DNA of 64,000 nucleotides from Syngnathus acus. Lineage: Eukaryota; Chordata; Actinopteri; Syngnathiformes; Syngnathidae. Location of the stretch: assembly GCF_901709675.1 (NCBI RefSeq), contig NC_051091.1, positions 12,000,967 to 12,064,966 of the forward strand, written 5' to 3'. A model generated the notes under the pieces. It was not told the DNA's origin. It was given only the letters and a program-made list of their open reading frames with translations, and did no database searches. Position numbers and translations under genes: made by a program. Shown here one piece after another: positions 31,011 to 45,600 of the stretch. Position 1 is the first letter of the stretch; the number at the start of each line of letters is the position of its first letter.

Positions 31011-33930
31011 TCCCTGTGGCTGATTGGTAGTTGATTGATTGATTGATAATCCTTACACTCCAGCTTGCTCATGACCCAACCAGAGCTTTGGGACAGATGC
31101 TATTAAAAATTGATGAAGCAAATGTGCCATCACTGCTTCTGTATTTGGCATGGTCTCAACATGCAGGCAAAAACAGACTACCTCACAACAGTGTGGGTTG
31201 ACTGTTGGTCGAATCTGCTCAAATTCAGCATGGACATTTAACTTTAATCACTGAGTGTAAAGTTGCCAGGCATCCCTATTGTTTTGATGTTATGTAAAAG
31301 CTCACATCGGAGAGCCGCAGTTTTCAGTCCCATCAAGCAGCAGTCATCAGCACGATGCTGTATCGACAGCAGCGCGGCCGCATACTGTAGCGCTGGGTTA
31401 CCATGGCAACTAACAACATCAGAGAGAAGCTGGTCAGATGAGCCGGTGATGACAGAAACGGACATGAATGGTTGTCAAAGGGGCCGATTCACGTTCCCAT
31501 CTGCATTTTTGTTGCTGAGTAAAACAGACACCTCTTATTTCTCATGCACTCTCGGAGTGTATATATATTTTAGCCTTACATGGTACACATTTAGTTTTAG
31601 TTGCTTCTTGGGGAAACGACTTTATCTCTTCCCCCCTCAAGGGTTTCCACGGTCGTTGCAAGTGAATTCCGAAGTATTAATGAAGAGCTCTTTATACAGA
31701 TCTTCCCCAAAAGGCACAGATAAAAGACGTCTTGAGTCAGCATTACATGCTCTCTGCCGTTGTCTTTATCAAAGAGAACTGCCTTTATCTGCAAGCTGGG
31801 CAGAAGCATTTGGGACTGATAATTAATCACGATAGACGGGAGATATAATTGGCCATGCACATTATGTTGAATTCAAGAGATTGTCATTTAGGGTCGCAGG
31901 AGGCCTTTCCAGCTGACAATGCCATGCTTAAGCGATGATAGTCAATGATGGGGTCATAAAAAATAGTATATATTTCTGTCAATCAACTAACTGTGTGCCC
32001 ACAGACCCACTTGACTCCGCCCCCGACTTGACCGTCCAATCGCATTCAGATACCTTGAATCCCAGGCAGGTCGGAAATGGGAATTGAACCCTGAATCTCA
32101 GATCTGTGAATCAGACTTGGTTACCACCTTTTATGCTGCTCTAAATATAATCTATTATCTCATCATTTGTATTGTTCACTGACAGTTCTGTGCAGGAAGC
32201 CTGCAGGTTCTGTTTCAACTGAATGCGAGTAGGAATGGCCATCTGGTAAAAATAAATGGATGGATGGGAGACTAACTATCACTGGCTAAGAATCAGGGCA
32301 CATGTTATGAAAATAAATAATTCCAACAGCACAGATGGATGATGGATGAGGGGTAGACACCAAACAATAATGGTGGCACTGGGTTTTATATTTGGATGTG
32401 ACTCAGACAATCCTTCAGACTAGAGTTGAACACAAAGTCCCTCCCCTTGAGGGCAAAGACAATTTGCATTATTCTTGGGCAAATGTGGAACGGGTTTTTT
32501 GAGTAGCTCGTCTACTCATACGCACCCTGAGGAATACTTGTCTTTATAGTAAGTACATCAGGAACACAAACAGCCCCGTCAATCTGCCTAAGGTGTTGTG
32601 GAAAAGTCAAGGAGACTCAGCCCCTTACTCCCTTCAGCTGTACTTTATTCTCAGCAATGATGTGCGCCTGGTGTGCTTTTAAAAGATTGCTGCTGCATAA
32701 ACATGAAAAACCTCTGAGGCATTGGCCATGGATAACTGCCAAAATTGAGCTAACAAAAGTCAGCACTATCATGTCGATTCTAGTGTGACTTGTTAAAAAA
32801 ATATGAATATTGGCTTCCATGAATTTAAAAAGAGAGAGAGAGGGAATTTTCCAGTGGTTATCAAACACTACAAATCACTAAATCCACTCCGGTGTCGCCA
32901 CAATGTCACTAGCATTATCACTCTGGAATTCAATTAGTGAGCAAATAGATACTCTATTTATAGATATTCATTTACCAATTTGTTTTATATTATGGCTGCA
33001 GTTCACAGTCGTACGGGCCCAACTCTGATTATAAATGCAAACATACTGAGGCTAATAAAGGTTTTATCTGCTCCAAAAATAAGGAATAAAGCATATCAGC
33101 AGAAATATCAGTCTCAGTAATGAGCCCCCCTGCCGACCCTCCAATGACTCTCAACCTGCTTGCCGGCAATAAACAGTATGAAAGCAAGCCGCTTCTCGCA
33201 TCTTCACTCCTATGAGTCCATTTCTTGTCTTTCTTTTCTCAAGAAACATAATATATGACGGAGCTTTTACAGCCACGAGCAATCTTTTGCTTTTTGTTGG
33301 GGTCTCGGCCGAGGCTCCAGACAGCGGCAAGCTCAGTCGGATTTCTCTTTTGACTCCCACTCTTCTCTGCCGGCTGCTGTTTGTATCACTGTGCTTGCCA
33401 AGAAAGCGCCTGTTTACCATAAAAGCATACGATATTTAGATTGGCGTGGTGGACCGCATTGTTTTCAGTGGACAGTAAAAACATGGAGCAGCAATTAGTT
33501 TTTAACTAAGTCGTATGCTCGACGGCTACAATATTGGGTACGTATCCATAATTCAAAACTGAGTGCTTTGTTGCTCAAATACATAAGTTAGCTTGTGTAT
33601 GTGGCCAGTGAGCAACCCCCAAAACACACTCAATAGCTTTTTCTAAAAAAAAAAAAAAATTTAAACAAAAACAAACTCAATAGCTTTTTCTAAAAAAATA
33701 TAATCTAAAAAATTTTTTTAAATCTGTAAAATTTTATTTTTGAAAAAAAAAAAAAAAAAAACCTGGTCGGATGGCTGATGATTTTGTTTTGCTTAAGATA
33801 TTTAATGTTAGTGGAGAAAGGCAACAAAATGTAAAGACTCTTTTGAGAATTCACCATGAAAACGATGCGAAGGCTTTTTCATTGCTGCTTCCAGCTTTAA
33901 ATTTTCTCATTATTTTTTGTTGTTGTTGTT
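31011..33930. other. Intron 1 of camkv (inferred), no further gene seen
   Basis: Apart from an X-box-like 14-mer at 31397-31410, a reversed SINE head near 32010-32125 and A-runs near 33643 and 33750, I see no structured feature. The 187-aa open frame at 31263-31826 has no recognisable domain and no splice logic, so I regard it as chance. Confidence 0.55.
32010..32125 (-). repeat. Degraded SINE head
   Basis: Read in reverse complement, the segment contains GGTTCAATTCCCATTTCC, a box-B-like motif, and before it TCACAGATCTGAGATTCAGG. It resembles the tRNA-related head of fish SINEs. Confidence 0.45.
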
Positions 33931-33965
33931 CAGCAAGAAATTCCCTGGCTAGGGCAGGAGCTGCC

Positions 33966-36566
<2,601 letters not shown>

Positions 36567-37730
36567 AGAAATGAAGGAGCTGGGATTAACGTACACAAAG
36601 ACGAAGATTCGTCATGACTAATGAGCACATGAGCAGTACAGTCAATATGATTGGTATAACTTTGTGGTGTTTATGTTGTCCAACAATCCGCTGATTTATC
36701 CTGTTGAGTATTTCATTCATTTTGCCTTCTGTACTGATTGTTCTGTAGTATTTGACACTCTCTTCTTACTTTGTGTGCAGGTCCCTTTAAAAAAATACAT
36801 TTAGTTTAAAGTAGCTCCACTTTTGTGCCCCCTGCCCGACTAATTGTACAAATGAAAAGTGTAATTTAGTGAAATCAATTTCATCTTTAGTCATCAACGG
36901 ACTGACTGTGTGTATTTGTAAATAGCGTACATTTGTTTCAATGCAATGTCTAGTGGTAGGCTTCAGATTACAATTCATGCCATAGAGGTTTTATTTCAAA
37001 AGACTTTATCTAAATTAATACGTAAGAAACCTAATAGTAAGATTGTTCGAATTTGTCATATGTTTGTTTTTCTGTGTCAAAAGTCAGCTTGGCTCAGTGT
37101 AATCATTACACAATGCAGCTTGTAACGGTTCATTTCATTTATTGGTCAGTAATTAGTTAGAAACATGTATTGTTTTTTGTTTTCTCTTTTCTAATATTTC
37201 TGGATAATTAAAGATGCTACGGGTCAATATGACCCAGGAATAGGAGGGCGTTAAATTATATCAGTTGATTCAGTTTATGCAAGTCAAATCTATCCTTGCT
37301 ATGTGTTGCCATAACAACCAGCCACCTGTTTATGTGGCCTTGTGGGGGTCTCAAGGCTGGAACGGGAACGCAGGACAATTGTGTCTAGAAATACAATGAG
37401 TAGAAAAAAAGTACAATAATAATACAGACAATAAGACAGACAATACAATTTCCATTGCAATTATGTCAAATTAGTATATGCCCTATTCACTTGTGTTTGA
37501 CCGTAGCTGCAATGAGAAATATTTTATAACAATGACAGCAAGAAAGCTTTTTTTTTCCCTTTCAGTTAAAGTGCCTTAATATTGTTTGCAGTAAGGAAAT
37601 GTTTCAGAACAGCTCCATTTAAATAACCTATTTATTATTTCTTTGAAATGTTTTTAGCTGCTGCACTTGCTCTTCTTTTTTAGAGTCGTTCAGACCACTT
37701 TTTTAATAAATATTGAATTCCCTCCATTTT
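36567..37730 (+). other. camkv: Probable camkv 3' UTR
   Basis: Non-coding sequence after the stop with AATAAA at 37705-37710. Another AATAAA lies at 38643-38648, but that is only about 160 bp from the rbm6 promoter region. The true cleavage site is not determinable by eye. The stretch 37731-38780 is AT-rich with no gene seen. Confidence 0.45.
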
Positions 37731-38732
37731 ACCAATGTTACAGGGGCCAAACCAAAAAGAAAAAAAATACACCATGAGATTAACATCTTAATCTAACAAA
37801 AACAAATTACATATATTTGAGGAAAGGCTTTGTATATTTTTTAGATTAAAAGTCATACAATATGCAGAAAAGATTGTGGTAAAAAATTTGCGAGTCAACA
37901 TTTTTTAATATTGGTATCTTTTCAAAACAAAAAAATATTGTTTTGTTTTTTTTACAATAAATACGTATGTAGTTTCATGAGAATAAAGTCATTTCTTTTT
38001 CATCTAAAGATTAATATTTTTAAGGGGGTAAGAGTACATTTCTGAGACAGTTGTATATGTTTAGAATAAGTCATAATTAAAGTATTTTTAATTGGATATA
38101 TATTTTTAGAATCTAGTCACACTCCCATGAAAATGAAATACCAATTATTCTGGCAAATCAAGATCAGTTAACAGCAGTATTTATCAAAGGTCCGCTGATA
38201 TCCTTCCTTTGCTTCCCATTGTAAAAGCACAACAGCATTCGTAATATTGTGACTTTAATCTAAAAAATATGCACTACTTTTTTTTTATCTTAAAATTACC
38301 ACTTTTTTCTACAAATACTGTGAACAATTCTATTCTCCTAAAATTACGACTTTAATCTTTAATATATATGACTTTCAAATCTAACAAAAAATACACTTAA
38401 TTCTCCAAATATTATGACTTTATTAGTGTTGTGTATTTTTCTTTCAAATGTGCCTCTTCTTTGTATCAATGCAGTTTAAGATTTATGCATAGTATTGTTT
38501 TAGCCGTTTTGCTGAAGTTGTGTTTGTCGATCTTTGTTAAGTGCTGCTTAATTCCTGATGCTGTATCTGCATTATGTTGATGTTTCTGTGTGTATTTAGC
38601 GACGTTTAGCTGAGTTAGCAACTTGCTACAACGCTTATGAAAGAATAAAATTAGCAATATTTCTCTGGTTGTCGTGTTAAATTCTTTTCAATATTTGGAT
38701 ACCAACTTTTCATTATTTGGATAACGGATGGA

Positions 38733-38770
38733 CAGATAGATCGATAGATCGACAGACAGATCGATAGATA
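38733..38770. repeat. GATA/GACA simple repeat
   Basis: Alternating GATAGATC and GACAGACAG units. It lies immediately upstream of the rbm6 promoter region. Confidence 0.85.
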
Positions 38771-38774
38771 CCTC

Positions 38775-38929
38775 GCAATGACGTAACCCAAGAACTCGTA
38801 CGACTACCGGAAGTCTCCCGCTGCGTTTGTCAGTCACGTGACTCCCTGCAGCTTGTCGCAGCTCTTGGTACCTTATCGACGTAAACCCTGCGCGGAGTTC
38901 ATTGACGACGACCCGTGAGAGCGGCTGAG
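38775..38929 (+). promoter_or_regulatory. rbm6: Candidate rbm6 promoter and untranslated first exon
   Basis: A compact CpG-containing block holds a CRE-like TGACGTAA (38779-38786), an ETS-type ACCGGAAGT (38806-38814) and a perfect palindromic E-box GTCACGTGAC (38833-38842). It ends in a splice donor GGCTGAG|GTGAGTGA at 38929/38930. The ATG-bearing exon has an acceptor at 39622-39623, so a preceding untranslated exon is needed and this one fits. TATA-less housekeeping promoters with ETS and E-box sites suit a ubiquitously expressed splicing factor. Motif function is inferred. Confidence 0.65.
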
Positions 38930-39626
38930 GTGAGTGAATAATCATAATTACAATTAGTCGAGTTACGCAGAAATATCGTAGTTCGTCTTTTCCATTTCCA
39001 AATGTGAGCATTGTAGCTCAAGGGACTGAGCGTTTCAACGGGAATAGCTGCCAAGCTAATGCTAACGCTGGTCGCTTCGCGACGTATACGTTCACACTAA
39101 CGTCACGTGAATGAACAATAAATAGTCATACTGTAGTTGTACGCCACGCGAATATCGATCACGGCTGAATTTGTGGCGTTTAAGTCCGTTTATCCACGCG
39201 TTGATTGCCCAATCAACCGTTAGCGGGCCTTTCTTTTTTAGCTCGCTGCTAGCAAAGCACGCAGGCTGTGATTGACACGAGCAGACACCCCCAAATAAAT
39301 ACAACTTAAGCCTCACTGGAGCGTGGCACTCATATTTATACGAACGTCGACTTGTTGTGTGTCCACATGCCCAAGCACTTAAGTTGTATGTATAAATAGC
39401 ATATGCGATTTAAACATTATGTGGCTGTTCTGCAACATGTTAAAATACCATACGTTACTCCTTTATTAGCAACATTACGTTTTAGTTCATTTTAATTTAT
39501 TTAGAACAAATGCAAGTGTTTGGGGACGCTCAATACTTATCTTTAGAAAATGTTTTATTAAATGTTGTATTGAGGATTTGGAACATACCCCCACAATGAA
39601 GATTATCTGTAAACCCGTTACAGAAA

Positions 39627-42600
39627 ATGTGGAATGGACCAGGGCAAGGACCAAGGGGAAGACCTCCGTTTAGGTAAGTAAACTGCTCTTTGCTATATTT
39701 AAAAAGCCAGTGTCAGTTTTGCTTTTGTAATTCTGACCATGTTGCCTCACTGCTCTGTATTATATAGATTAATATGACTCCAAAGCAAACATTACAAATA
39801 TATAGGAGGTCCTTGGCTTATAACGTTTGACATTTTGTGGTTATGAAATGCAACAAGTAATAGAGTTGGGCATTGTTGGAATTTGGAAGATGTAGGTTAC
39901 GCTTCCAGTTCTTCAATCCAATTCCGGTTCCTTATGATTCTCAATTCTGGTTCTCATGTAGGGGTAAAAATAAACAAGTAAACAGAGGGAGCTTTGCTAT
40001 GAGTTACTTAAAAGGCTGTTTTTAAGCAATATATTAGTATCAAACTTATGAATTTGTTTTTTTAAGATGCACGAAGCAGAAAACGTTTTTACAACTTTTT
40101 TTTTTTAATGCTGTTAACCAATTAATTATGATCAACCTCATTGCAGAGGTAATCACCGCGAAGAAATGTTTGGGAGAAGAGATCATCCGATGCCTAATTT
40201 TTGGGGTAGAGATGGGATGAATATGAGACCCATGGGCCCAATGGGTCCTCTGGATCTACCACCACCGATGGACATGAGAAGATTGGAAGGTCCACCACTG
40301 TGGGGACATGACATGGATCCACGCGGTATGCGTGGCAGAGGTCTGGACAGAGATCATTTCAGATCTGGCCCTGGTCCAAATTTAAATTTCCGAGGGCAGT
40401 TTGACGGAAACCCCAGAGACAATTTGATGAATTCACAGGGTATCTCAGGATTTGAGAGAGGAGGCAGAGATCCTCCAACATGGGGGCCAAACAACAGATG
40501 TATGGACATGAGGGACAGGGACATGTTTCGTGATGTGCCTTGCTTCAATAATCCCAACACGGATGGGAGAAGAGGGTTTCCCGTCGACAGAACAGAGAAC
40601 AATAGTGATTTTCGGGGAATGCGGCCTCCAATGGGTATTGACGGTGACAGTCGTTTTAACATGGACATGCCTCCCAATGAACGGAGGATGGGGGACATAG
40701 ATAGAAGAGGAGGACCGCCTTTGAATTCAAGAGGTGGATTTGAGGCGGATATGGACTTCAGAGATCGCCCTTGTCCACCGCCTGAATTTCGAGACAGGGA
40801 TCGCTCTCCTTTAAGATTTGGAAATGATGCCCCTCCAATGGACAGGCCGAGCGCTGGCCCACCTGCCAATGCTAGCGGGCCCCAAAGATCCGACTTCAAG
40901 CATCCCGAAGACCAGCCCAGAATTAATAAGGGTCCAGAATCAAGTGGTAGCCCCCTCATGGACTATAGGAGCGGTGAAGAGATGACTCTTGCAGAGGAAT
41001 GGAAGAGCCGACAAAAGGATAAACCTCCTCTTTCAGATGAAGGTATGGAAGGTGGTTCTCAGCCCACCCACCCAGCAGGTTTTAGGAGGGATGCCACCAG
41101 TGGAGGTCCACCAGCATTTGTTGACAAGGATAGACCGCCTATTAATTTTCCAGGCAAAGATGTTTGCTTCCCTCGTGCCGATCACTTTGTTGAAATGGAT
41201 CGCCCTCCGTTTGGTCGAAACTCTACACAAGAAAGAACTCCACCCTCTGTCGCTCCGGGAAGAGGAATTGAAAGTAATCGCTGGCTCGCAAAAAGAGGCA
41301 CGGAACAGAGTCAGGGTAACTCCACGATTGGTGAAAACTTCCATAAGAACCAGTCAACTCGTGAGACTGTGGAGCCAAATAATAGTTTTACAGGACTTGA
41401 AGGTATCACACACAGTGAAGGACAGACTCTGGGTAAGATGGCAGAAATGGAGCATTTTCAAAGCAGGGACCAAGACTACAGAGACATTGATTACCGGACA
41501 GCTCCTGCAAAGATGTTTGAGTACAAGCAGGAGGATCTGCAGGGGACACCACTGATTGAGGAATCCAAACCAGATGAGCATCCGCAATTCACTGCATCAG
41601 GTTCTAAGGCAAGTCTGTTTTTAGTCATTAAAATGAATAGACGACTCATCAACTATCAGTTCAATATAGCCGTCAGAGTTCTAGATCAGTTCTCATGCTT
41701 GTATTTTGATCATAACGGATTTTATTGGACACCTCTATAAAAGGATCAAGATTACAGAAGCTCGTCAGTGGAAGGCAAAGTTTCCACAACAGTATCCATA
41801 ACTGGCATTCCAAAGACTGCGACGATGGAGCAGGTAATCAAACACACTCATCTGTTTTTAATCTTAATTTTTGTTTTTTTACCATACTAGAAGATTTGTG
41901 TGTTGAGGTGCTCAGAGCATTTTGCCTTATTTTTCTGTTTCCAGATTCTAGGTGCCATTACAGTGCCAGGTGGGGTGCCACAACCAGGGATGAAGATTAA
42001 AAACATCCCAGGTAAAGACTGAACTTGTGGAACTGTTTTGGGGCAATCGATCGCTTACGTGTCCCTCGATTTTTACACTCTTTCGACGCTCGCACCGCTG
42101 CACGCTTCCTTATTTGATCTTCATGGTTGCTTTTGTTGTCTTTGGCCTGTGTGATCCTCGATCCGTTACAAAGCGGGGAGGGGAGGGCGGTGGTCTGTAA
42201 AGCCAATTTTGCCATCTCTGTTGGGCAGCAATTGGAGAACATTCAGTCGGAGTGATTCATGTGTGTGTTTGTGTGTCCTTCAAAGACGTTTATGTAGTTT
42301 TGTCAGACCTTAGATTAGAGTAAATGTTTTTTGTGCGCATACTCGGAACTGTTTAGGGATATTTTCTTTGTTTTGACTGAACAAAAGGAAATGAACCCAA
42401 ACACCACACAAGTGGCGACTGCTGTCGAAATATCCCTTTTAAACGTTTGAAGGCTTTAATCGAAGCTTTCCCTGCCAAAGATAGTCAGTTATCAGGAGAC
42501 ATAAACATGCAGTGTTCCCGAGAAGGTACAGTATTTTGGTGGCTAACTAAAACTCCCTCGCAGAGAAATGTTCATTCATTTCGATGTGTTAACGCACTGC

Positions 42601-45600
42601 TATCTTCTTATGTTATAGCGGGCTGACTGTGGTTACTGGAACTGACTAACAAAAACCCATTTGTATTTCAAATGCTGTCCCCAGGTTACAGCTCTGATAC
42701 GGCCTATGTGGAGTTTTTAAACCTCGAGGATGCAGTCCGCTTCATGGAGTCCAACAAGGTGGCCTATCCTCGTCACTCGACCAAGGCCGCCTCTCCCGAC
42801 AGGATTACGAGGGGTCGAGAGGGCAATTTGTAGATTGTGGACAAAGAGAATTGGGCAGGGGGTGGGCTTTACTTTCCTAGGTCGTCAGAAATTGAGGAAT
42901 CTGTTACTGTTTTTCTTCAACAAATGCTAGACAAAGTTTTAAATCGCTAGAGAATTTTAAATCCATCCGACCATTTTCTTCCGCTTACCCTGCCTTTAGC
43001 TGAGAAGGGCAGATTTCCCTCTCTAATACCACTTTGTCTGGCTCTTCAGGGAGAATCCCAAGATCCTAAGTCCCTCCAGCGTGTCTTGGGTTTTCCCCGG
43101 GGCCTCATCCCAGTGGGACGTGCCAAGAATGGTCTTAGTTATTTTTAATGATGACTGTGAAGAATGGCAACCCTATTTTCACAAAGCACGAGTTATTACT
43201 ACTAGCGCCAGATGTAGTATTGAGCTCTTCATGTCATTGATGGAACTGCTAACAAAAGTCTGTTGCCACAAAACTCTAGACATGTCGAACATTCAGAATG
43301 AAGTAAACTTAACGTCTCAGATCATTTGATATGTATACTTTGTCATTGCGAAATGGAAATTGTAATGCCATTTACGTGCGTTTGCAAGAGCAACCCGGAC
43401 ACATATCCGAAATGAACAAGTGGTCGTTGGGCACTGCAAACCGGCAGCGGTTTCTCAAGTGTGTGGAGCTATTTTACAAAATAAATTAAACCGGTCACTT
43501 GCAAAACACAGGGGTATCATTCAGATATAACAAGAGCACAAGTGCTAATGCTAGCGGTGAGCGAAATCACCAAAGACAGACAATATACTGTAGAGACAAC
43601 CGGTGGTTGATAATGTAAAATTTGTCATCGACAAAACATGGCAAGCTCTTCCCTCTTGCAGTCACCCCACCGTTGCAAACGAGGATGATGGGGGAAGTGT
43701 GAGTGAGCTTGTTTGGAGGTGAAAGCTTACACAGCAAGTTGACAGTTGAAAAAAAATATTGATAACATCGATTAATTGATGTCAGGTCGATTACCGCCAT
43801 GGTAGCTTTGGAACCGTTTGCTTATCTGGATGAGAGAAACGTTCGTCTGATCAAGTCACTCAGTCCGTAGTGACTTTGTTGTTGTGCTCACTCTGTTGAC
43901 CCTTGTCCATCATTTAAGCAGGAAAGAAGCGTACTTCTTTTTTTGTCCTTGCAGTTAGGTTCTTGTCTGTGGGGATTGGTTATATTTTAATAGAGGCTAT
44001 GTAGAAAGTAGTCTTGCCTTGGGAATGGTGAAGTATTACCCGAACCACAAGCTGGGTTCATGATGTTTTTGGGTGTTTCAGAATAGATCTTTCATGACAA
44101 GGCCTAAAGACTTGGTGATGAACTTCTTCGAAAGTTGCCCTAAAAATAGCACTTTGGTTTCTTGTGTTCATGGCTCCCATGGGATTCTCCTAAAGTGGTG
44201 TTGCAACTGTGCTTCAGATTGAATTTTCTCAGCATCTTTGGAGACATTACCATACAAACCATTAGCATTAGGAATTGATGGTGTACATAGATGATTTGTT
44301 TTTAAATATGTATTCACACAAACACAAAACCCGGTCAAATTTGAAAATATTCCCAGAAGTGGCTGGGGACTCCTTCTGTTTTCTTGTTTAGTTTCTAATT
44401 TTCTTTTGTATAACCATTTCTTTATTTTACGCAGGATTTGATGGAAATGGTAAAACTGGAGTTTGTCTTAGCTTCTTTTAAGTCAATTGGTGACACATGG
44501 AATTCGCTGGCTGAGACTTGCCCTCCTATCTAAACCAAGTGGGGATCCAAGTGAATGGATGGATTGATTTTCCTGATTGTTTGGTGCTGCTGTTTTCCCC
44601 CAACTTTTTTTTTTTTTGCCGTGTTCAGCACACACATACACAAAAGCTTAGTTTGTGGTGTCATTTTCTCTCGAGATCCATTTTGAGGGAATAGCCTGTA
44701 CTATGGAGTGTGGCTTACTATGCATACATTTTGTAGACTGACTCAAGATTTTCAAGTCCTGAGAAAGACAAAGTTGTTTTTATATGCAAGTATGAGACTG
44801 AGACTTCAGCAAGGATTTGGGAATGACATTTTTAGTATTCCGTGGCCTGAATCCTCAGTTGGCAGTCGGAGGAATTAGTGGCCTTGCTGAACAGGCAAAA
44901 CAAGTTTCTGTTTGTGACAATTTATGTTCTCTGTGAGTCTGATTGTTGTACTTTTAGACTGACAAAATGTGCAATATGGAAAGGACAGCTTGAGGCTGTG
45001 TTGGTTGATTCAATTGTCTGGCATATCCGAGATGGCTCATTTGATAAACAGTTTAATGGGATTCATTTAATACAACAACAATCAATACATGCAGCCTTCG
45101 CTTGTAGCTACCACAATACTGTAGTGTACGCCAGTGGGGCTTATTTTCGTTTGAAGGATGGTACCAGTTCTTGGACCAGTGTAGCACCCCAAGTGCCCCC
45201 GCCACAGTGCATTTTGGGTGTCACTGGTCTTACTTTAGGCATCCTTTTGAGGGCTCATTTTGATTATGTGTGTGTGCTCTTGTTGCAGGGTTCCCTCAAG
45301 GTTGGCACTAGAACAGTTTCCCTTAGCTACTCTCATCCAGATGACAGTCAAAGAAGTGTTAATGTAAGTCCTGTCAATTGTGTCATTTAAAATGACCAGG
45401 CCTAAATGTCGATCTTATAAATGATGCATTTTTTTTTTTTTTTTTTAAACAAGGAATCCCATCGCACCTTGACTCCACCCGTGGAGTCACAGTTGTCCAG
45501 ACCCGATCAGCCATCAGAAGAATTTGAGTCCGGCCAAAATGGGTCGGCGTCTAAAGGCCCCACGAAGCCCCTGCCTTCCACCCAGTGGCAGCGCAACTCT

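Noticed and set aside
31263-31826. 187-aa open frame between camkv exons
   Set aside because: No domain, no splice context and a composition like surrounding intron. Probably chance.
43805-43855. Mutually exclusive alternative RRM2 exon
   Set aside because: No GT donor follows the match and only a third of the exon is copied, so it could not replace the real exon.
44878-45390. 170-aa open frame as separate gene
   Set aside because: Its end is the rbm6 exon at 45289-45363 read with upstream intron; the rest has no similarity.
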